Of a stretch of 64,000 bases of DNA, positions 55,480 to 64,000 are shown piece after piece. The notes under the pieces were generated by a model. That model did no database searches, was not told where the DNA came from, and saw only the letters and a list, made by a program, of their open reading frames with translations. The DNA comes from Coprinopsis marcescibilis. Taxonomy: Eukaryota; Basidiomycota; Agaricomycetes; Agaricales; Psathyrellaceae. Positions within the stretch are counted from its first letter, which is position 1; each line of letters starts with the position of its first letter. The stretch lies in assembly GCA_004369085.1 (NCBI GenBank), contig ML210146.1, positions 744,001 through 808,000 of the forward strand, given 5' to 3'. Both the position numbers and the translations under genes were made by a program.

Positions 55480-58400
55480 TCAGGTGGCCGAAACCTCTCC
55501 TAATGTCCTCCTATCCAACTCATGATGGCGATCATGCGCTCTCGGTTCACCAGCACCGTCGGCTAGCGCATGAGGGGTCTCCCGCACTTTACCATCCTCT
55601 TGCGGCCCGTGAGCAGCACGGTCCAGCCCATTCTCGTCACGAATAACTCCGTGTATGGTAGATCTGTCTTCTTCGTCACCATCATCCGACGATTCTGACG
55701 GACTCGAAGGTTTGGCAGATTCTTTGCTCGACGAAGGGTATCGACCACGTATAAAATCTGTCAGAGGCGTCATAAACGACCTCGGTTTACGGGATTCGTC
55801 GTTTATCGTGGGGGTCGGGGTCGTGGCACCGCTCCTCGGAGGTGTTTGTCCATCATAGTGTTTTGGCCTAGGAGTCGAATGGTCCTCTGGAACGTTCTCC
55901 ACTTCTACTGTCTCCTGGTCTACTGGTGGCGACACAGATTCTGGGGGTTTGCGTTTCCTGTAAAATAAATTAATCTCCAACCTTGCGGCAAACGAAAAGC
56001 GCCGCACGTACGGTATTTGTTGTTGCTGTCTTGAGCTGTCGTGACTGAGAATAAGCAGCAGATTCTTCAAATTAGGCAGCGTGTGACGCATATCCAAGGC
56101 TCGCAGATCCTTCTCCATCATCAACTGTGGATCGTCATTAGCTTTTCTGTCATCAAATGTCTTTGTCACATACCAACTCGATGTTCTTGTTGAGAAGGAA
56201 GACACCATACTCGAACCTGTAGGTATCCACACCCTTCGAATACAAAGGAAACCTGCAGGCTATTAATTAATACAAGTGATGAAACTGAATGCAGTATGTC
56301 ATACTGACGTTCTTGGCCCAATCATGGCAGAAACTCCATCCCGAATAAGACTGCGACTACCGATGCATGTAACAGGATACATAAGATTCACTCCTATGTA
56401 TCCCGACAGTAGCTGGATGATTTCAGCAACATACCCCAGTGCTGTAGCAATGGCGTCTTCGGTGACTTCCTTGTGCTCAGCAAGAGTCAAGGGCGGAGCT
56501 GGATCGGTCGCCGATATTGGTATCGGCAAGGGGACGTCCAGAACAGTAAAAAGGAGGTCGGGAGCAGAACAAATCTCAACGGGGAAGATATCGGAAAGCA
56601 GTCCAATAACCCCAGCGCGTTTTGAAGCGAGTTTCGACCGAAGCGTCTCAAGCCTGAAACTGGAAAAGTCTCAGCAACGTTCAATGCGACATCGTGGATC
56701 CCTTACATTTCCGAAGCAACATCCGCCGTTTGCCTCTTCTCCAAAACACCCAGCTCCTCAACATGCTGACGGGCCTTCAAAAGTGCTTCTCGTCTACAAG
56801 CTAACTCGACTCGTCTTTCTTGTATCTTTAGTCTCACTGGGGATGTCTTGAGACACAAAGACGCAAATGTTGAGGAGGCACGTACGTGAAGCGCAAGACT
56901 CTAGGATATTGCGATGTTCAGCGACCAGATCAGCAGTTCGATCTTTCCTCTCGGAAACATCTCTTGTCTGCAATGAATGAGCGACTATACACAGTTTAAA
57001 TCCTGTGCACTTACCAAAGGTGAGACTTCATCCTCTGCGACAAGCCTATTGATTTTGTCGATGAATTTATCGAGCAACTGCTGATTCTCGATCAAGGATG
57101 TCTGTTCAGAAACAAGACTTTGGACGCAGTCAGGTTTCTGGCACAACTGACACTCTGATTGGCTTACTTCAATATTTCTGGCCAAGAAGCAGTTTTAGCT
57201 GTGCCATCACTGGGATTGTTATGATTCGGGCCCCTCCGGCGCCGCGAAGAGTTGTTGGAAACAGTCGTGTCGAGTTGGGAAACCACGCGCGATGCCCTGC
57301 GAGAGGACGACGACTCCGGGTCCGACGAATACCCAGCAGATGGTGATCCTGGTCTCGAAACTGCGTAATTCTGACGAGGAAGGCAATACGTCTGCCCATG
57401 CGGAGCCAGTGTCAGAAGTAATGTATTCGAGGTGAAGTCGGTTTGGTTCTTGGTCTGCGAATATGATCTTTGAGTTAAAGAGATATGGGAGAGTAAAACC
57501 ACTTACATCATCAGTAACAAGAACCAGGTCCTGGAGACGAACCTCCCATTCCTCCAGAACCTTCCAACGAAAGGCAGATTCATCACTGTATGGAGGTGGG
57601 GTAGCGCCTTCGTCTCGTTGACCAGAAAACACGTCTTCTGGCATTTTCCCCCAGATGGAAATTCGGAGTGCTTCCGAACGGAGATCTGTCCACTCGGAGA
57701 ACTGTGTGAAGAAAGCACCGCTAATTGTGAAGGTAGGATTGGTGGAAGGTCGGTGAACAGGGGAAATATATTGGAAGTGCGTCGGGTATTGGACTTGTGA
57801 TTTCAGCTCTAAGGATAAGTTCTTTGGTCTGGTAGCCTTCGAGTGTGTCTGGGTCTGTCCTGTGGGAGAGCTGGCGTTGTTGGCGCGATTGAGACTCGGA
57901 TATTTCGTGTGCCTGCGAACGGTTTGTGTTCCGTTGATGTCTGTTGGCAGAAGCGATTCGGAGGGTACTGGTCGGATGTGATTTAAGTTCGTGGGTGCAG
58001 GCGTCTTTCCTTTGACGTCGAGAGACTGCATGGTTTGGTGTTCTGCGGATTCCGGGAACGATGCTGTACAGCCATTTTGCGTTCCATTGATGTCTTCTGG
58101 CAGTCGGACGTGCCTTAAGCTTGTGGCCGAAGAGTTGGATCTGAATTGGAGCTTCGTGGGGGGAGCAGAGCGACTAACATGCGCCTTTCCCTTGACGTCT
58201 GTATATTGCGCGAATTGGGGTTCTGCGGATTTAGGATACGACGTTGTACGGTCTTCATAGATCGGTTGCTCGACGACCGACACCACCAGACAAGTCTCAA
58301 GAAGACGAGAATGTATGACGCTTTCCAGGCTTTTCTGGCTATCATACGCGAGGTGTGAGGATCCTCCTGCGTTCGTAATGTTTCCGGCGCTGTTCATTGT

Positions 58401-58911
58401 GCGAGAACTGATTGTAGAGGCCTTGGAGCTCGTTCTCGGCCTTGGGTTTCTTGGAGCGGTATTGTTTCGGGAGAGGGATGCTCCGAGGGACCCAGTATTG
58501 TTCAGACTGGGTTGGGTGAATGTGACCTTAGATCCAGATGACTTTCTACCCCGAATGGTGTTGGTTGGGCTATGGTGTGCTTCCTCCTCCTGAACCCCTT
58601 CGCTCCATTTGATAGACTTGGACCCGACAGAGTTCGTCGAGATCTTGCGGATGCGCCTCCGTTGCGAACCGACACTAAGGTCATCTGCAGCAAACGTCTT
58701 GGATTGGTGTAGATCACTTGAATGGGACAGAGCAGATGTGAATGCGTCCCGAACTGGGAAAGGCGTCAAGTTCCGAACTTGAATGGATGTGATATGTCGG
58801 ATGCGGCGCTATTCCAAGTTGAACAGAGAGCGTAGCGCAAAAGGCTATAGAACGCACCGTTGTAAACATCGCGTTTGAACCATCTCCTCCATCCGTACTG
58901 GCGTTGGCCAT
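55480..58911 (-). CDS. UVRAG/Vps38-like autophagy and endosome protein
   Basis: Subunit of the class III PI3-kinase (Vps34) complex II, sorting endosomes and maturing autophagosomes. Minus-strand exons: 58911-58858, 58808-57507, 57454-57168, 57117-57015, 56967-56886, 56836-56707, 56653-56309, 56252-56174, 56124-56012, 55957-55480; 990 residues. N-terminus RRIRHITSIQVRNLTPFPVRD is the conserved C2-like entry. A 350-residue disordered insert with an internal repeat follows. Then WKVLEEWEVRLQDLVLV, a coiled-coil region (VELACRREALLKARQHVEEL), and the UVRAG C-domain: MYPVTCIGSRSLIRDG, FPLYSKGVDTYRFEYGVFLLN, DMRHTLPNLKNLL. The tail is Pro/Ser/Asp-rich. The exon 3/4 junction is fixed by a 50-nt intron with a CTGAC branch site. 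Confidence 0.88.
57885..58262 (-). repeat. Internal duplication in the UVRAG-like gene
   Basis: Two adjacent coding units each run PKSAE/PESAE, then DVKGK, then DINGTQ. At DNA level TTCTGCGGATT and the TTGATGTCT blocks recur at 150-180 bp spacing. The copies are diverged but in frame. Confidence 0.75.
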
Positions 58912-59221
58912 GGATTGTATGTATAGTAGGGTTGTGTTGTGTCTGGTTGAGAACTTGCGATTGCGAACGCCAGGGGTGGGTGGATTGTAGCGATGTCCGT
59001 AAAGAATAGCAGTCCGGTTAAATTATGGTACAGCTAGACCGCACTCATCTGTTTGCAGAATTTAGGGTATCAGAGTAAGAAATAAGACTCCAGAGGCTGG
59101 AGATTATGCATGTCTAGAGAAGGCGAAAAGGAACTTGTGATTGAGAGCAAAACAGGCCCTACCAATTCGGACGCTCAAGTATTTGATGGCAGCAACTCTG
59201 ATCACAACCACCACTAAGAAC
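58912..59221. other. Divergent intergenic region
   Basis: 310 bp between the UVRAG-like start and the acidic-protein start. An in-frame ATG at 59186 could extend the latter; it has a poor context. Confidence 0.5.
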
Positions 59222-60691
59222 ATGGCTTCTCCACAGCCAGTGCCTCAGGTACCAGCTAATAAGCCAGATAAAACGGCCAAAGACCTAGAGGATGCCATTA
59301 TGATGCCGCCCCCGCCGTTGCCTACGCAAGCTCCAGCAGGACCTCTGAATACAGGTCCAAAAGTCATTCTTGAACCAGAGATAGATGGGTTGTTGAAATG
59401 CGTCAAGGTAGGTGCCTATATCTGGTCCTCCAGCGGCCGCAATACATTAACAGAGGCAACCAGAATGTCGCAGCACAAACAGGCTTAGTCTACAAGTTCT
59501 ACTATTCGACTCAAGCTAAGCAGTAGGTTGGCAAATAGATGGAAGACATCAATCTTGACTCGCTAAATAGCAAGCAACGTATCCAACCACCTCGTTCAGT
59601 GACTGCAGCCATCAGTCGTGAAATAGAGAGCTATGACCAGATCTGCGACTCTCTTGAAGCCAAAGTTGTGCGTGTCTTGCGTAGGCATTCTCTCAAAGAA
59701 ACATACCTAATCGAAGATCTCCAATCAAAAGCTACGCGCTCTCGCAGTTTTCCAACGTGACCTGGCCAGAGAAGAGAAACGCATCGAAGACGAAAGACGT
59801 GCACTACTTTCGAAGCAGGATCAAGACCAGATGTCTGTCGACATACCCCCAGAAGACTCAGGCACTCCGCCTCTAAAGTCTGAAGAGAGTGCCTCAAGCC
59901 TGCAAGGCAGCTCGCCTGTCTCAGGGACCCATCTAGGCAGAAGACCTTCTGCTGTTTCTATCTCATCTTTGCACCGACCTGCCTTCCCACACAAGCTTGA
60001 CCTCTCTTCGGTCTCGTTCCGCATGAGTGCCGGAGAGGACAGTGCCATCTTCCAAAGCGGATTAGCATCCCCGGTGACTTTGGCTCCCAAGTCAGCTCGT
60101 GCATTAGGCCCAAGCGAGATACCAGATTTCATGTTCGACACAACCAACACGGACAGCACTTCTCACCCCGCGGATATCGACCTCACACTCCCAGATGTAA
60201 TGCATGATGGATCACGAAACAGTGTGGCAGGGGGCTCTGCAGACGCACCAATCGAACTGGACTTGGATCTGGATATGACTGAATTGTTCGGCGACGATCC
60301 AGATTCCGCAGGTCCAACACAAGAATCTATGCAGCCTACTGATGGTCTATTTGGGTCCAGCGGGGAAGACGAAACCAACTTTTTCGGTGATGTCTCTCAG
60401 CACGACAGTGTGCTATCTGAGTTGGGATCAGACGCCAACCAAGGAGGTCCTAGTGGAAGCAACACACTAGATAACACTGTATCTTCCCCCGGTTCACTGC
60501 TGGCCACCTTTTCTTCCCAGACAACCGCGGATGGCAACTCACAGGCCCTAACCGATTCTGAATTCAATTTCGACAACATCGATCTTTCTTTGGAGGGAGA
60601 CTTTTTCTCTGACGCCCAAGGTACAGCGGATATGAGCTTTCCAGCAGACTTTACAATGACCAACTCGGACAATAAGATGGAAATGCAGTGA
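59222..60691 (+). CDS. Acidic conserved protein, possible Mediator Med2-like
   Basis: Function not certain. Exons 59222-59407, 59464-59487 (24 nt), 59539-59667, 59717-60691; 437 residues. The ATG at 59222 has A at -3 and G at +4; one 12 codons earlier does not. The N-terminal 140 residues are helical: EIDGLLKCVKNVAAQTGL, MEDINLDSLNS, ITAAISREIESYDQ-like AAISREIESYDQICDSLEAKV, and QRDLAREEKRIEDERR. The rest is Ser/Asp-rich with short bulky motifs: MTELFGDD, GLFGSSGEDETNFFGD and EFNFDNIDLSLEGDFFSD. Yeast Med2 has the same plan, a charged N-terminal helix and an acidic tail with Phe/Leu motifs ending in a similar FN-x-LNID segment. This is architecture, not measured homology. Other transcriptional co-activators remain possible. 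Confidence 0.6.
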
Positions 60692-60821
60692 CGCAGTCAC
60701 GGAACAGTAAATAGACTGCTCCGAGAGTTCAGCTACTAATGGTATCAATATCGGGAATGTACTAGTAGATAATACATCGGCGATGGCTGCTGGCATGCAG
60801 TAAAACAAATGCAACAAGAGT

Positions 60822-61883
60822 TCATGTCTTTTCAGAGCTGGAGGCCTTCTTCTGGGGACGAGACTCGGGACTGGATAGGTACTTTTCTATTCGCTTCCGT
60901 AACTGGTGGTCAGGGCGAATTCCGATCGTCTGTAACGAAGTACCAAGGCTAGTGATAAGCTGCAGTCGTTCGGATTCCTCGACATCTTCAGCAGTCATCA
61001 CAGCCTGCACTGCACGCGCAAGTCGTCCCTTGGGACGATACGGAGCTGCGCCATTTGGTGTTTTTGGTATTCGATGTTTGGCCTTGGACGACCCTTTAGC
61101 CTTTGGAGCGAGAAGCATTGGCTCGATGATTTCGATTCTGAACCTGCGATGGGCGAGGGAGATTACAGGGACAATACGGTCTGGAGGACTGGCTGCTTCG
61201 GAGCAATTTTCTGCGAAGGAAAGCCGTTCATTTGAGTCGCCTTCAGAGTAGCCCCACCGCTGAAGTTCGTCGTTGCGCTTCTCCTTGAGACGCCTTGATA
61301 TTTTCTCTCTGGTGTCATCGGCCAAGGTGGCTTTGGATACAGGTTCGAGGATGTCGTTGAGGCGCAGCCATCCCCGGTCTTCATCGACGGCACGCTTGAC
61401 ATAATGACGGTTGATATAGCTAAGGAGCCTGTTAGAAGACTGGGCACCTGCAGAGTAGCGGTTGAAGGCGGGAACTAGATAATGGACCAATGAAGGATCG
61501 TCTTCTGGAGCGCCGAGGGCAATTTCTTGACAGACTTCTTGAAAATACCTGTCCAGGTTCTCATAAATGTCGGACCCACTTGCCGGCGCCTTGCCTCTGT
61601 TTGAAGAACCAGCTGAAGCGGCCTCACTCTGTGCGGTAAAGCTAATAGAATGGAGAGAATAAGGAAATGGATACGGTACGAGTAAGAAACCAGCGTACTA
61701 GTTGTAACACGCGGAATGAATTCCGGAGTACAGGACCACGTCGATGGCTGGTGCCTTGCCATTTGGATCATTGGATGGAGACTTTACGATGTGGTCAAGA
61801 GCAGGTTTAATATATGCCCACAGTGCAGAAGATGAAGTTGCTGGATTGGCGCTGCCTGAAGCATGATTAAGGATGACTGGCAT
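60822..61883 (-). CDS. Short cullin homologue lacking the cullin-homology domain
   Basis: Looks like the N-terminal repeat half of a Cul1-type scaffold. Minus-strand exons 61883-61699 and 61641-60822; 334 residues against about 750 in a full cullin. ALWAYIKPALDHIVKSP, GIHSACYNYFTAQSE, DIYENLDRYFQEVCQE, LVPAFNRYSAGAQSSNRLL and INRHYVKRAVDEDRGWLRL match the Skp1/adaptor-binding cullin repeat. After about residue 190 the sequence becomes a separate Arg/Lys/Ala-rich region ending KKASSSEKT. There is no RING-binding domain and no neddylation-site motif. No frameshift or stop ends the cullin part, so it appears to be an intact short protein. It could bind an adaptor without ligase activity. Confidence 0.8.
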
Positions 61884-62204
61884 GACTCTAGTAGTAGTAC
61901 TGATATGTTGTGCTCGCAGCGCACAAGTTTTCTGCGATCAGCGCAACCGACACTGCTTACCTAATACCACATACAGCTGATGCGAAAGAAAGAAGACCCG
62001 ATTTGGACTGTGACAGATGTGACGATGTCGAGGGTCCGAAAGAGGAAAGACGGAGCCAATTTGGGTTTATGTGTGATCGGTTCCTTGGCCCCTTTGAACT
62101 GTGACCGGATGAAATAGTATGCTCGCAGACGCCAGTCATGAATATTCGCCAGACCTATAAATCCATACCCAACATGTCGTCTAGGCCAGGTCTTTCCCCA
62201 AACA
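61884..62204. other. Divergent intergenic region, cullin-like / HMG-box
   Basis: 321 bp; a CCAAT box occurs at 62057 on the plus strand. No exon found. Confidence 0.45.
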
Positions 62205-63448
62205 ATGGATTCATACTCCCTCTTTCCTGACAACTTTATCATCCGTATGTCTTCTCCACTGACATCATCATCTTCGCTGACTTGTACAATGTCTAGACTC
62301 TACTTATTCTCAGCCTCGCTCAGTCGTTGGCAATGCCAGCACTCGTCTAGACATGTCCTTGCTCACTGCCGCACAGATTGCCACTCTTTCTGCATCTGGC
62401 AGCCCCAGATCACAGTCGACGCCCACTTCAGCCCATCAGGACCCCGCGTCTCCTCAAAAGCGCGTTCCTCGTCCTCGGAACGCGTTCATGATCTTTCGCT
62501 CTGCCTTCTGGGCTGAGGCAAAAATTGCCCGAACCGTCGAGCACGACCACAGGCACATCAGCCGTATCATCGGTCACTGCTGGAACAAGATGTCCGAGGT
62601 TGACAAGGATGTCTGGCGCCGCAAAGCTGAGCTCGAGAAGGCTGAGCACGGAATCAAGCATCCTGGGTATCGTTTCTGTCCTACCGCTCGTACCAAGAAA
62701 CCCATAAAAAGGAACGTCAAGCGCAACGGTGTTAAAGACCTTCTCCGATGCGAGCAACTGGCCGACCTTTTGCTTGCCGGCAAACAGGGCTACGAGCTCG
62801 AAAAGGCAGACCGCAAGCTCAAATGCCCCTCTACCGAAAGGCCTAAAGGCGACGACGGTCCATCTCTTCTTGGGAGCCAGGTTTCTTCCTTCCCCAGCTG
62901 CACACAAGATCCACCCTTCAGAAGTCCCCTTCTTCCCCCACTCTCTCTTGAGGACGACTCGACCAGCCCCTCGTCTTCCCCAGAAGTATCCCCAGCCGTG
63001 AGCAGTCGTCGCTTCTGCGTATGTCCCGGTACTAACCTCCGTCTAGGGAGAGTTTTTTGCGTATGATTTTTTTTTGCAAGGCTCACCCTTTCGACCACCG
63101 AAGACGGTTGAGAATTCCATATCAAATTATTCCTCCGTCGCAAATCATCTTTCCTTCGAACCGGAGCCGGTTCACTCCCTTACATATTCCGCACCACATT
63201 CGCAGATCTCCGACTCGCTACAGGGCTTTGAACTCGAACTAGAGTCCGCGCAAAACTCTGGTCATACATCCTACGCTGCTGCCAGTTACCCCCTATCGAC
63301 TCTGTCGACAGGGCGACTGTACTCTGCGTTTGGCGTCTGCGAACCCGAGGTTAATTCGGTTCAGCCCCTTCCTGGCCCAATGTCAGATGCCAGCATCCGG
63401 GCTGAGCCCATTCAATGGAACAATGCGTTCACGTTCGCAACCTATTAG
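62205..63448 (+). CDS. HMG-box transcription factor
   Basis: Sequence-specific nuclear DNA-binding protein. Exons 62205-62244, 62297-62997, 63047-63448; 380 residues. The first exon (MDSYSLFPDNFII) joins in phase to the second and adds 32 residues before the obvious ATG at 62353. Intron 2 has a perfect CTAAC branch site. One HMG box at about 70-140 reads VPRPRNAFMIFRSAFW, HISRIIGHCWNKM, EKAEHGIKHPGYRF, then KKPIKRNVKRN. The RPRNAFMIFR start and RIIGHCW core are of the MATA_HMG/SOX type seen in fungal mating and pheromone-response factors (Ste11, Prf1). The exact role is unassigned. C-terminal part is Ser/Pro-rich with several aromatic motifs. Confidence 0.87.
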
Positions 63449-63712
63449 GTTTCGAGGGCGCTTCTCGAGCCATCACGCGGTCTCCTTTGTTATGACTTGT
63501 CATTCCCACTCTATTCCTGCTTCTTTCTGGTCTTTGTCTCTCTTTACCTATCTTTCCCAACAGTCTTTGTTTCGAGCAATCACCTTCTCGTCGTTATTTT
63601 TATGCCGTTTTTATGTCGCGGGGGTAACAAAAGAAGTTTCATCCAGCAATTCACAATCATCAATCTTCGTTCATGACCGTATAGACGGAGAAAATCCACA
63701 CTTTGGATGATA

Positions 63713-64000
63713 TCATGTAGATAATATCTCGAATGCCTTTACGCCTTCCCGTCCGTATAGGGTCGCGCATCCGATGGCATCCGCGCCTGCATCTCGCATT
63801 CTCTTTGCTGCTTCCTTGGACGTCACACCTCCCACGCCAATTATTTTGAGGCTCGACAACTCTGGGAATCTCGCCTTGGCTCCCCGAAGCAAATTGGCGA
63901 AACTAAACACGTTCCCAAGCGCTAACGGATGTAGTAGCTCCCCTGCCAATCCTCCGAGTCCGGTAGGAACCGCGTACACTGCGTCCGCGTCCCCCGGCGA
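63713..64000 (-). CDS. Dihydroorotate-dehydrogenase-like protein, 5' part outside window
   Basis: FMN enzyme of the pyrimidine pathway or a close relative. The last 95 codons are visible: TGLGGLAGELLHPLALGN, where the LHPLALGNV block ends a flavin-binding strand, then KIIGVGGVTSKEAA, AGADAIGCATLYGREG and the stop at 63713. The GVGGV and GCATLYGREG segments bind the FMN phosphate in dihydroorotate dehydrogenases. The pattern is nearer to soluble class 1 enzymes than to mitochondrial class 2. The N-terminal half is beyond base 64000, so the active-site base cannot be checked. Confidence 0.65.
   Translation of the reverse strand, partial: SPGDADAVYAVPTGLGGLAGELLHPLALGNVFSFANLLRGAKARFPELSSLKIIGVGGVTSKEAAKRMRDAGADAIGCATLYGREGVKAFEILST

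Noticed and set aside
57219..57506. Long uninterrupted frame running through the UVRAG-like exon 2 into PYLFNSK and beyond
   Set aside because: It reads a 52-nt intron as coding. The spliced frame instead yields the conserved TLLLTLAPHGQTYCLP block.

Overview
This window is nuclear DNA from a mushroom-forming basidiomycete (Agaricomycetes is the best fit). The evidence is dense protein-coding genes on both strands, split by very many 45-60 nt GT-AG introns, together with fungal-type products such as a copper-fist regulator, a pentafunctional-era ARO2-type chorismate synthase, a P450, a GID1/Vid30 protein and an Asn/Gln-rich secreted protein. I rebuilt 29 genes exon by exon from reading frame, splice signals and conserved motifs. 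Two are cut by the window edges. About 160 introns are involved and only three use a GC donor. I saw no transposon, tRNA, rRNA or CRISPR array.

Layout. 1-4.4 kb: ARO2 (partial, minus), a SAP30-like Sin3-binding protein and an N/Q-rich secreted protein. 4.9-21.7 kb: a co-oriented plus-strand run of GCN20-type ABC-F ATPase (24 exons), DNA topoisomerase II (16 exons, two MluI-type boxes upstream), a rhodanese/tyrosine phosphatase and a WW protein. 22-34.6 kb: ISA1, RVS167-like BAR/SH3 protein, SDO1, ALG1, NFU1, a copper-fist transcription factor, a UBE2W-like E2 and HEM3. 35-43 kb: a secreted protein made of three tandem Cys-rich repeats, GID1/Vid30, UMP1 and a flavin amine-oxidoreductase. 43-51 kb: an MFAP1-like splicing factor with a zinc knuckle, a GCNA-like SprT protease, a cytochrome P450 and the 56-residue ribosomal protein uS14 (RPS29), which is too short for most ORF callers. 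51-64 kb: a Pumilio protein, a UVRAG/Vps38-like autophagy protein, an acidic protein that may be a Mediator subunit, a truncated cullin, an HMG-box factor and the end of a dihydroorotate-dehydrogenase-like gene.

Functional themes. Most of the window is housekeeping: shikimate, heme and Fe-S biogenesis (ARO2, HEM3, ISA1, NFU1), ribosome and translation control (GCN20, SDO1, RPS29, PUF), ubiquitin/proteasome (UBE2W, UMP1, GID1, cullin-like) and DNA maintenance (TOP2, GCNA-like). Many neighbours are divergent pairs sharing short promoters; the shortest is 70 bp between GID1 and UMP1. The least ordinary loci are the triplicated secreted protein with a mosaic of retained and missing introns, the GCNA-like protease with SUMO-interaction-like motifs at both ends, the phosphatase whose catalytic domain is split by a long disordered insert, and the cullin that lacks its RING-binding half. 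I found no clear undescribed multi-gene system.
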